DNA from: Achromobacter denitrificans NBRC 15125
Lineage (GTDB): Bacteria > Pseudomonadota > Gammaproteobacteria > Burkholderiales > Burkholderiaceae_B
Assembly: GCF_001571365.1 (NCBI RefSeq)
Contig: NZ_BCTQ01000041.1
Coordinates: 1-58,295 of the forward strand
Length of the DNA stretch: 58,295 nt
Direction of reading: 5' to 3'
Below are positions 52,252-58,295 of this stretch, piece by piece. Every line of letters begins with the position of its first letter. The stretch's first letter is position 1. The notes beneath the pieces are model-generated. The model was not told the DNA's origin. It did no database searches and saw only the letters and a program-made list of their open reading frames with translations. A program made the translations under genes and the position numbers.

Positions 52252-52683
52252 ATGACCGCTCAAACCAACCTGCCGCCGTTCCACCTGGCCTTCCCGGTCC
52301 GCGACCTGGCGGAAGCCCGCGCCTTCTACGGCGAGAAACTGGGCTGTCCGGAGGGCCGCAGCTCGCCCGAATGGATCGACTTCAACTTCTACGGCCACCA
52401 GATCGTGGCGCACCTGGCGCCCAGCGAATGCGGTCACCGCGCCACCAGCGCCGTGGACTCGCATAATGTGCCCGTGCGCCATTTCGGCGCCGTGCTTTCC
52501 ATGGAACAATGGGAAGCCATGGCCCAGCGCCTGACCGACGCCGGCACTGAATTCGTCATCGAGCCCTACATCCGTTTCAAGGGCGAGGTGGGCGAACAGG
52601 CCACCATGTTCTTCCTGGATCCGTCGGGCAATGCGCTGGAGTTCAAGGCGTTCAAGAACATGGATTCTTTGTTCGCCAAGTAA
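52252..52683 (+). CDS. VOC-family (glyoxalase/dioxygenase-like) protein
   Basis: A 143-residue single-module VOC protein: [22 protein letters not shown] with a His metal ligand, [14 protein letters not shown] with a second His, and the terminal [18 protein letters not shown] with a Glu ligand. Such proteins are metal enzymes of the glyoxalase/bleomycin/dioxygenase superfamily; the reaction cannot be told. It lies 18 bases before pxpB and may be the first gene of that operon. Confidence 0.85.
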   Translation: MTAQTNLPPFHLAFPVRDLAEARAFYGEKLGCPEGRSSPEWIDFNFYGHQIVAHLAPSECGHRATSAVDSHNVPVRHFGAVLSMEQWEAMAQRLTDAGTEFVIEPYIRFKGEVGEQATMFFLDPSGNALEFKAFKNMDSLFAK

Positions 52684-52701
52684 ATCCGTCCTACAGGTTT
52701 C

Positions 52702-53439
52702 GTGTCGTTGAACGCACTATCAGAACCCCCTTCTCCGGCCGAAACCTCCTGGCGCATCCTGCCCCAGGGTGACCGCTGCCTCATCGTTTCCTTCGGCGAC
52801 CGCATCGACGCCTCGGTGGGCAGGACCTGTCTGGCCGCGGCCGGCAAGCTGCGCGAGGCGCGGCTTCCCGGCGTGACCGACGTGGTGCCCTCCTTCGTCG
52901 CCGTGGCCGTGCATTACCGGCCCGACGCCCAGGGCACCCCCACCTATGCCCAGCTGGCCGACCGCATCGGGCACTTGCTGGCCGAAGGCATCCGCGCCGA
53001 CGCCACGGGCGGGCGCGAGGTCGACATCCCCGTCTGCTACGGCGGCGAGCATGGCCCGGACCTGGCCGAAGTCGCCCGGGCCGCCGGCCTGACGCCCGAA
53101 GGCGTCATCGAGCTGCACAGCCAGCCCCGCAGCATGGTGTTCATGCTGGGGTTCGCGCCCGGCCACGCCTACCTGGGCGTGCACGACGAAAAACTGAACA
53201 TCCCGCGCCGCCCCTCGCCGCGCACCGCCGTGCCGGTGGGCGCGGTGGCGGTGGCCAACCGCCAGACCGTGATCTATCCGAACCGGCTGCCGGGCGGCTG
53301 GAACATCATCGGCGCCACGCCGCTGACCATGTTCGATCCGGCCCGCGAACCCGCCGCGCTGCTCCAGCCCGGGGACTCCGTCCGCTTCGTGCCCATCAGC
53401 CCCGAGGAATTCACGCGCATCCGGGAGGCCGGGCGATGA
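52702..53439 (+). CDS. pxpB: 5-oxoprolinase subunit B (PxpB)
   Basis: With PxpC and PxpA it hydrolyses 5-oxoproline (pyroglutamate) to glutamate with ATP. The 245-residue protein matches the KipI/PxpB family: WRILPQGDRCLIVSFGDRID, DVVPSFVAVAVHYRP, VDIPVCYGGEHGPDL, MLGFAPGHAYLG, RTAVPVGAVAVANRQTVIYP, and GGWNIIGATPLTMFDP. The GTG at 52702 is the likely start. The stop overlaps pxpC (ATGA), so the subunits are coupled. Confidence 0.93.
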   Translation: MSLNALSEPPSPAETSWRILPQGDRCLIVSFGDRIDASVGRTCLAAAGKLREARLPGVTDVVPSFVAVAVHYRPDAQGTPTYAQLADRIGHLLAEGIRADATGGREVDIPVCYGGEHGPDLAEVARAAGLTPEGVIELHSQPRSMVFMLGFAPGHAYLGVHDEKLNIPRRPSPRTAVPVGAVAVANRQTVIYPNRLPGGWNIIGATPLTMFDPAREPAALLQPGDSVRFVPISPEEFTRIREAGR

Positions 53440-54428
53440 GCGTGACGGTGATCAAACCCGGCATGCTGTCCAGCTTCCAGGACCGCGGCCGCGAAGGCTA
53501 TCAGCACCAGGGCATTCCCGCCGCGGGCGCCATGGACGAGCGCGCGCACCGCCTGGCCAACGCGCTGGCGGGCAACCTGGACGACCCGGCCACGCTCGAA
53601 ATGACATTGACCGGCCCCACGCTGCGCTTCGACGCGCCGGCCTGCTTCGCGCTGGCCGGCGCCGACCTGGGCGCCACGCTGAACGGCCAGGACATTCCCC
53701 TGCACCGGCCGCTGGTGGCGCGGGCGGGCGATGCGCTGGCCTTCGGCGCCAGGCCGGCCGCGGGCGTGCGCGGCTACCTGGCCGTGCACGGCGGCTTCGC
53801 GCTCCCACGCGTCATGGGCAGCGAAAGCACGTATCTGCGCAGCGGCTTCGGCGGCTTCCAGGGCCGCGCGCTGGCCAAGGGCGACCAAGTGCCCCTGCGG
53901 GCGCCGCTGGCCGACGGCCGCGACCTCGACGCCCTGCAGGACGCGCTGTGGCAGTTGCGCGTCTACCTGCCGGCCGCGCTGGGCGCCAAGCGCCGCGACG
54001 CCATCCGCTTCCTGCCGGGCATGCACTGGCAGGAATTCTCGGAAACCTCGCGCCAGGATTTCGCCGGCGCGGAATTCCGCATCAGTCCGCAGTCCGACCG
54101 CATGGGCTATCGCCTGCTGGGCCCGGCGCTGTCCATGAGCCAGCCCCGCCAGATGCTGTCGGAAGCCGCCTGCTTCGGCACCGTGCAGGTGCCGTCGGGC
54201 GGCGAAGCCATCATTCTCATGGCCGACCGGCAGACCACCGGCGGCTACCCCAAGATCGCGCAGATCGCCACGGTGGACCTGCCCATCCTGGCGCAATGCG
54301 CTCCCGGACAGACGCTGCGCTTCCAGCCGGTCGGGCTGGAAGAAGCCCAGCGCCTGGACAGCGAGCGCGAGCGCGCTTTCTCTCAACTGCAGGACGCGCT
54401 GGAACCGCTGCGCGCGCTTCTCGCCTAG
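53436..54428 (+). CDS. pxpC: 5-oxoprolinase subunit C (PxpC)
   Basis: A 330-residue biotin-dependent-carboxyltransferase-like (KipA/AHS2) protein, the partner of PxpB: VIKPGMLSSFQDRGREGYQHQG, GAMDERAHRLANALAGN, TLEMTLTGPTLRFD, GVRGYLAVHGGF, and the late QSDRMGYRLLGPALSM and IILMADRQTTGGYPKIAQI. PxpB and PxpC are thought to phosphorylate 5-oxoproline before PxpA opens the ring. 13 bases separate it from pxpA. Confidence 0.93.
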   Translation: MSVTVIKPGMLSSFQDRGREGYQHQGIPAAGAMDERAHRLANALAGNLDDPATLEMTLTGPTLRFDAPACFALAGADLGATLNGQDIPLHRPLVARAGDALAFGARPAAGVRGYLAVHGGFALPRVMGSESTYLRSGFGGFQGRALAKGDQVPLRAPLADGRDLDALQDALWQLRVYLPAALGAKRRDAIRFLPGMHWQEFSETSRQDFAGAEFRISPQSDRMGYRLLGPALSMSQPRQMLSEAACFGTVQVPSGGEAIILMADRQTTGGYPKIAQIATVDLPILAQCAPGQTLRFQPVGLEEAQRLDSERERAFSQLQDALEPLRALLA

Positions 54429-54441
54429 AAAGGAAACGGCT

Positions 54442-55221
54442 ATGACCACCCGCATCGACATGAACTGCGACATGGGCGAAAGCTACGGCGCCTGGACCAT
54501 GGGCAACGACGCGGCGGTGCTGCAGTACGTCAGTTCCGCCAACATCGCCTGCGGCTTCCACGGCGGCGATCCGGCCACCATGCGCAAGACCGTGGCCGCC
54601 GCGCTCAGGCAGGGCGTGGCGCTGGGCGCCCACCCCAGCCTGCAGGACCTGGCCGGCTTCGGCCGCCGCGTCATGCAGATCAGCCCCGACGAGGCCTACG
54701 ACATCGTGGTCTACCAGATCGGCGCGCTGGCCGGCGTCGCCGCCTCGCAGGGCGCGCGGCTGCACCACGTCAAGGCTCACGGCGCCCTCTACAACATGGC
54801 CGCCAAGGACGAAGACCTGGCGCGCGCCATCTGCCAGGCCGTCAAGGACGTGGACGCCTCGCTGATCCTGTACGGGCTGGCCGGAAGCAAGCTGATCGAC
54901 GCCGCCCGCGACATCGGCCTGGCCGACGCCAGCGAGGTCTTCGCCGACCGCTCCTACCAGGACGACGGCTCCCTCACGCCGCGCACGCGCCCGGGCGCCA
55001 TGATCGAAGACGTGGACCAGGCGGTGGCGCAGGTGGTGCGCATGGTGCGCGAAGGCAAGGTGCGGTCGGTGGCGGGCAAGGACGTCCCGGTGCAGGCGGA
55101 CACGCTCTGCATCCATGGCGACCAGCCCAATGCCCTGCTCTTCGCCAACGGGATCCGCCAGGCCCTGGAAAAGGCCGGCATCGAAGTGCGCACGCCCCCG
55201 CGCGCTCAGGCGCGGCCGTAG
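54442..55221 (+). CDS. pxpA: 5-oxoprolinase subunit A (PxpA, LamB/YcsF family)
   Basis: A 259-residue LamB/YcsF-family protein: IDMNCDMGESYGAW, SSANIACGFHGGDPATM, ALGAHPSLQDLAGFGRR, LHHVKAHGALYNMAA, EVFADRSYQDDGSLTPR, and LCIHGDQPNAL. It supplies the ring-opening activity of the 5-oxoprolinase complex. The order B-C-A with tight spacing is the usual operon. Its last 16 bases overlap the convergent GntR gene. Confidence 0.95.
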   Translation: MTTRIDMNCDMGESYGAWTMGNDAAVLQYVSSANIACGFHGGDPATMRKTVAAALRQGVALGAHPSLQDLAGFGRRVMQISPDEAYDIVVYQIGALAGVAASQGARLHHVKAHGALYNMAAKDEDLARAICQAVKDVDASLILYGLAGSKLIDAARDIGLADASEVFADRSYQDDGSLTPRTRPGAMIEDVDQAVAQVVRMVREGKVRSVAGKDVPVQADTLCIHGDQPNALLFANGIRQALEKAGIEVRTPPRAQARP

Positions 55222-55907
55222 CGCGGCGCCAGGTCTTCCGCGTCTTGCAGCGCGGCGTCGCGGTAGGCTTCCAGGACGGCCGGCAGCACGTCGGCCAGAT
55301 AGCCGCGCGCCACGCTGGCCGCCTGCTCGGCGTCCCGTTCCGCCATCGCGTCGATGATCCGGCGGGTGCAGGCGGCGATGTTGCTGGAGGCCATCGAGCG
55401 CCGGGCCAGCAGGTAGCGCAGGGGCTCGATCTGCTCATACAGCTTGCTCAGCATGTCCGCCAGCGGCGAGTTCCCGGTGCTGCGGGCCGCGGACAGATAG
55501 AACTCGCAGGATGCCGAAATGCAGGCCCGGACGTCGCCGGCGGCCAGCGCCTTGGCGATCTCGCCTTGATGACGGTCCAGTTCGCCGAGCAACGGCGCCA
55601 AGTCTTCGGTGTCGACCGCCTGGCGCAGGCAATAAGCTTCGAGTTCCGCCCGCAGCAGGTACAGGTGGCGGATCTGCGTTTCCGTGTAAAGGGTGGCGCG
55701 AAAGCCCTTGCGCTGGACGTGCGTGACCAGGCCGCTCAGTTCCAGCAGGCGCAAGGCTTCCCGGATCGGGCTGCGGCTGGTGCCGAAGCGCTGTTCCAGT
55801 TCCTGTTCCCGTAGCGGCTGGCCGGGGCGGATCGTCCCGTCCACTATCAGTTCACGAATCTGTTCCTGTAGGAAATACGGAATCGTGGCGGGCGCTTTGA
55901 CTTCCAA
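55206..55907 (-). CDS. GntR-family transcriptional regulator, FCD subfamily
   Basis: A 233-residue regulator: winged helix (FLQEQIRELIVDGTIRPGQP, then QRFGTSRSPIREALRLLELS) and FCD effector domain (LRAELEAYCLRQAVDTEDL, SCEFYLSAARSTGNSPL, ACTRRIIDAMAERDAEQAA). The TTG at 55907 is chosen because AAGGGGAG stands 4 bases upstream; a TTG at 55979 would add 24 unlikely residues. It overlaps pxpA by 16 bases in the convergent orientation, and so probably regulates the 5-oxoprolinase operon. A GCAT-N3-ATGC motif (55932-55942) upstream may be its own operator. Confidence 0.88.
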   Translation of the reverse strand: MEVKAPATIPYFLQEQIRELIVDGTIRPGQPLREQELEQRFGTSRSPIREALRLLELSGLVTHVQRKGFRATLYTETQIRHLYLLRAELEAYCLRQAVDTEDLAPLLGELDRHQGEIAKALAAGDVRACISASCEFYLSAARSTGNSPLADMLSKLYEQIEPLRYLLARRSMASSNIAACTRRIIDAMAERDAEQAASVARGYLADVLPAVLEAYRDAALQDAEDLAPRYGRA

Positions 55908-56009
55908 TCGGCTCCCCTTGTGCTGCGTGATGCATGGTATGCGACCCAGGCAAGATACTAGAAATTTCTTGAAACACAAATAAGAAAATTGTTGCTGATC
56001 GCCTGGCGT

Positions 56010-56648
56010 TCAATCCCAGTCGTCGCGGTAAACGAACTTGGGCATCTGCCAATTGAACCGCAGCGCCAGCAGACGCACCGTCAGCCCGGCCGCCAGCGCA
56101 ATGGGCACGGCGGCGTTGGCCGACAGCCCCAGCGCCTGCCCGCCCAGGTACAGCCCGCCCGTCACGACCGACACGCTGGCATACAGCTCCTTGCGGAACA
56201 GCAGCGGCACCTCGTTGCAGAGCACGTCGCGCAGCACCCCGCCCGCGCAGCCGGTGATCATGCCGCTGATCAGCACCACCGTGATCGGCAGTTGCATCAT
56301 CTGGGCGACCTGGCAGCCGATGACCGTGAACGCCACCAGGCCCAGGGCGTCGGCCAGCAGGAACAGGCTGCGCAACCGCCGCATGACCGGCGCGATCAAG
56401 GCGGTCACGATGGCCGCGCCGCCCGTCATCCAGAGGTATTCGGGGTGGATCACCCAGGTCAGCGGATAGTGGCCCAGCAGCACGTCGCGCAGCGACCCGC
56501 CGCCCAGCGCGGTCACGCAGGCGATGATGCACACGCCCATCCAGTCCATGTCGCGCCGGCCGGCGGAAAGCGCCGCGGTCATGGCTTCGGCCACGATGGC
56601 GACGAGGTACAGCGTATGCAGCAGGACGGGCGAGATATCGGAAAACAT
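56010..56648 (-). CDS. TRIC-family membrane protein (YadS/UPF0126 type)
   Basis: A 212-residue inner-membrane protein with about seven hydrophobic segments in two similar halves, each with the GGG-xxRD signature: TALGGGSLRDVLLGHYPLTWV and CAGGVLRDVLCNEVPLLF. This is the trimeric intracellular cation channel/UPF0126 family; prokaryotic members have been shown to form K+ channels or, in some cases, move glycine. A TACAAT on the minus strand (56681-56676) may be the -10. It diverges from the UspA-type gene and shares a 221-base region with it. Confidence 0.9.
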   Translation of the reverse strand: MFSDISPVLLHTLYLVAIVAEAMTAALSAGRRDMDWMGVCIIACVTALGGGSLRDVLLGHYPLTWVIHPEYLWMTGGAAIVTALIAPVMRRLRSLFLLADALGLVAFTVIGCQVAQMMQLPITVVLISGMITGCAGGVLRDVLCNEVPLLFRKELYASVSVVTGGLYLGGQALGLSANAAVPIALAAGLTVRLLALRFNWQMPKFVYRDDWD

Positions 56649-56747
56649 GGGCGGGAGACGATTTGCGCAGGCCCCATTGTATTGAGCCTGGCTCCCGGCG
56701 GGCGGCCATTGCCTGGGCGCGCATCATCCCTTACGCTGGGCGTTGCG

Positions 56748-56789
56748 TTGATATCGATCAAGCCCCGGTCAGCAAAGCAGCGAGACAAT
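56748..56789 (+). promoter_or_regulatory. FNR/ANR box and -10 of the UspA-type gene
   Basis: TTGAT-ATCG-ATCAA (56748-56761) is a perfect match to the consensus for oxygen-sensing FNR/ANR proteins. GACAAT (56784-56789) fits a -10 and would place the transcription start near 56796, putting the box centre at about -41.5, the class II activator position. Oxygen-limited induction of the stress-protein gene is inferred. Confidence 0.72.
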
Positions 56790-56869
56790 GGGGATGTGCC
56801 CGCGAGGGCGGAACGGCCGGTATGCACGGACGCGGGAGCCGTCGGCCCGGCCACACGGGAGATAAGGTA

Positions 56870-57739
56870 ATGACACAGCAAATTGGTCCCATCCTGTTGG
56901 CAACCGACCTGAGCGCGCGGGGCGACCGCGCCCTGGACCGCGCGCTGCAGCTGGCCAAGGAACTCAACACCAAGCTCATCGTCCTGCATGTCATGGAATC
57001 CCATGCCACGCCGGCCCGCCTGACCACGCCGGTCTGGCGCCGCCTGTCCTCGGACCACAAGGCCCTGGCCGAACGTGAACTTGCCGAGGACCTGGCCGCC
57101 GCCGACGTGCCGACCGAGGTCGTGGTGGTCAGCGGAGACCCGCTGGCGCGCATCATGGAAACGGCCGACAGCTACGGCTGCTCGCTGATCGTCACCGGCA
57201 TCGCGCGCGACGAAACCCTGGGCCGACTGCTGCTGGGCACCACAGTGGAAAAGCTGGCCCGCCAGGCCCGCCACCCGGTGCTCGTCGTCAAGACCCGCCC
57301 GCGCCGGCCCTACCGCGACGTGCTGGTCGCCACCGACTTCTCCGACGGCTCGCGCCAGGCCCTGCGCGCCGCGCTGCAACTGGTGCCCAACGCGAACCTG
57401 ACCCTCTTCCACGCCTATGACGTGCCGTTCCAGGGCAAGAACGTGCCGGACGAGGCCGTGACCCGCAACTTCTACAAGGCCGCCGAGCAGAGCGCCCGCG
57501 AATTCACCGCGGAAACGCCCGAACTGGCCAACGTCGCCGCCCCCAAGGTGGTGCTGGAATGCGGCCAGCCGGAAACCGTGCTGTCGGAATACTCGTTCAA
57601 TCACCGCTCCGACCTGGTCGTGACAGGCACGCACGGCCGCACCGGCATCCTGCGCACCGCCATCGGCAGCGTCGCCGAACGGCTGCTGGAATCCCTGCCC
57701 AGCGACGTGCTGATCGTCCGGCTGATCGGCGAAGAGTAA
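56870..57739 (+). CDS. Universal stress protein with two tandem UspA domains
   Basis: A 289-residue cytoplasmic protein containing two UspA folds. The first (about residues 1-145) has ILLATDLSARGDRALDRALQL and LIVTGIARDETLGRLLLGTT; the second (about 150-289) has VLVATDFSDGSRQALRAALQL and the ATP-binding-type loop VVTGTHGRTGILRTAIGSVAERLL. Only the second domain keeps the full Gly-rich nucleotide motif. Tandem Usps are often induced by starvation or oxygen limitation; the FNR-type site upstream agrees with the latter. The ATG at 56870 follows an AAGG-type ribosome-binding site. Confidence 0.92.
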   Translation: MTQQIGPILLATDLSARGDRALDRALQLAKELNTKLIVLHVMESHATPARLTTPVWRRLSSDHKALAERELAEDLAAADVPTEVVVVSGDPLARIMETADSYGCSLIVTGIARDETLGRLLLGTTVEKLARQARHPVLVVKTRPRRPYRDVLVATDFSDGSRQALRAALQLVPNANLTLFHAYDVPFQGKNVPDEAVTRNFYKAAEQSAREFTAETPELANVAAPKVVLECGQPETVLSEYSFNHRSDLVVTGTHGRTGILRTAIGSVAERLLESLPSDVLIVRLIGEE

Positions 57740-57750
57740 GCCCGGGCAAC

Positions 57751-57939
57751 CGTAGGATGGGTGCAGCGCGAGAGTTCTTAAGCAAGAACGCAGCTGCCGA
57801 ACGCGCGGAACCCATGCGGCCATGGGCAGATTGTTTTTCGGCCAATGGAGAAAACAATCTGACCGCGGCCCCGCATGGGTTTCGCGCGCTGGAGAACGGC
57901 GTTCTCGTGGAGAGGATCTCGCGCTCCACCCATCCTACG
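57751..57939. repeat. Structured 189-bp inverted-repeat element, copy 1
   Basis: The ends are inverted repeats (CGTAGGATGGGTG / CACCCATCCTACG, then GCGCGAG / CTCGCGC). Inside are three more paired parts: the hairpin GTTCTT-AAGC-AAGAAC, an inner stem formed by CGCGCGGAACCCATGCGG and CCGCATGGGTTTCGCGCG, an AT-rich hairpin CAGATTGTTTT / AAAACAATCTG, and GAGAACGGCGTTCTC. Transcribed, it would fold as a branched RNA. It is unlike any IS: no transposase is present. Confidence 0.8.
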
Positions 57940-58002
57940 ACTCGCCCTGCTTTTCCAGGGTTTCTAGGGTGGCAGGACCAGCGCCATGGCCTGCCGGGCA
58001 AC

Positions 58003-58191
58003 CGTAGGATGGGTGCAGCGCGAGAGTTCTTAAGCAAGAACGCAGCTGCCGAACGCGCGAAACCCATGCGGCCATGGGCAGATTGTTTTTCGGCCAATAA
58101 AGAAAACAATCTGACCACGGTCCCGCATGGGTTTCGCGCGCTGGAGAGCCGGGTTCTCGTGGAGGGGATCTCGCGCTCCACCCATCCTACG
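58003..58191. repeat. Structured 189-bp inverted-repeat element, copy 2
   Basis: Same length and same arms as copy 1. Differences include AATAAAGAAAA for AATGGAGAAAA in the AT-rich hairpin loop and GAGAGCCGGGTTCTC for GAGAACGGCGTTCTC. The main stems are preserved, so the structure may be kept by selection or by recent duplication. Confidence 0.8.
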
Positions 58192-58250
58192 ACTCGCCTT
58201 GCTTTTCCAGGGTTTCTAGGCAGGACCAGCACCATGGCCCGCCGGGCAAC

Positions 58251-58295
58251 CGTAGGATGGGTGCAGCGCGAGAGTTCTTAAGCAAGAACGCAGCT
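58251..58295. repeat. Structured inverted-repeat element, copy 3, truncated by window end
   Basis: The first 45 bases (CGTAGGATGGGTGCAGCG and the GTTCTTAAGCAAGAAC hairpin) repeat copies 1 and 2 exactly; the rest lies outside the window. Confidence 0.8.

Larger units (their letters stand above)
57744..58295. repeat. Tandem array of ~250-bp repeat units
   Basis: The unit beginning GGGCAACCGTAGGATGGG occurs at 57744, 57996 and 58244 (periods 252 and 248; one 4-base deletion), and the third copy is cut by the window edge. Units 1 and 2 differ at only a small number of positions. Each has a 189-bp inverted-repeat core (57751-57939, 58003-58191, and 58251 to the edge) and a spacer of 59-63 bases. 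Both strands are open in places, but the frames follow the period, so coding is unlikely. Confidence 0.9.

Noticed and set aside
57597..58281. Open frames on both strands across the right-edge repeats
   Set aside because: They repeat with the 250-bp period, have no start context and no recognisable domain; the DNA is better explained as structured repeats.
57744..58295. CRISPR array
   Set aside because: The units are about 250 bp, almost identical throughout, and internally palindromic; there are no short direct repeats with unique spacers.

Overview
The window is GC-rich chromosomal DNA, densely packed with genes. It most resembles a Betaproteobacterium of the order Burkholderiales, family Alcaligenaceae (Bordetella/Achromobacter type). 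The hints are a Bug-type (TctC) solute receptor, a DUF3460 gene beside scpA and panC, the ubiE-ubiJ-ubiB group, a Tim44-like protein inside that group, and a fused indolepyruvate ferredoxin oxidoreductase. Genus is an inference; no rRNA, tRNA, phage, IS element or CRISPR array was seen. Most of the window is core metabolism, with a few accessory blocks.

Layout. 1-6.2 kb: end of an NlpE-like gene, an orphan LuxR-type HTH protein, the DUF3460-scpA-panC operon, an MFS exporter overlapping glpK. 6.2-11.1 kb: indolepyruvate ferredoxin oxidoreductase and mutY, divergent. 11.1-21.1 kb: a nine-gene minus-strand catabolic operon (ThDP enzyme, SDR, Bug receptor, complete branched-chain-type ABC importer, cyclase-family hydrolase). 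It faces a GntR/FCD regulator across a promoter that contains a perfect 18-bp palindrome; its substrate is unknown. 21.1-24.4 kb: an XRE/MmyB regulator divergent from a SAM methyltransferase, then an amidase. 24.5-31.8 kb: a B12 block in which metH diverges from a cobalamin riboswitch, a TonB receptor and a periplasmic cobalamin-binding protein. 31.9-35.7 kb: thiG-thiD, a PIMT-family methyltransferase and a TolC-type outer-membrane factor.

35.8-41.7 kb (minus strand): heptose-phosphate adenylyltransferase, a diiron ferritin-like/desaturase-like protein, then ubiB, ubiJ, a Tim44-like protein and ubiE (ubiquinone synthesis). 41.8-43.9 kb: phoB-phoR with a likely Pho box. 43.9-49.8 kb: a copper block, in which a CusRS/CopRS two-component system is followed by a cupredoxin, the multicopper oxidase CopA, CopB and a DUF411/CopG protein. 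A CopR-type box lies across the stop codon of the sensor gene and should drive the resistance genes. 49.9-51.1 kb: serA. 51.2-55.9 kb: a LysR regulator divergent from a VOC-protein gene and pxpB-pxpC-pxpA (5-oxoproline hydrolysis), closed by a convergent, overlapping GntR gene. 56.0-57.7 kb: a TRIC-family membrane protein divergent from a tandem universal-stress protein whose upstream region carries a perfect FNR/ANR site placed as in a class II promoter. 57.7 kb to the edge: a tandem array of about 250-bp units, each a highly structured 189-bp inverted-repeat element; the array runs out of the window.

The least explained parts are the catabolic operon at 11.1-20.3 kb, which encodes two kinds of solute receptor, and the structured tandem repeats at the right edge.
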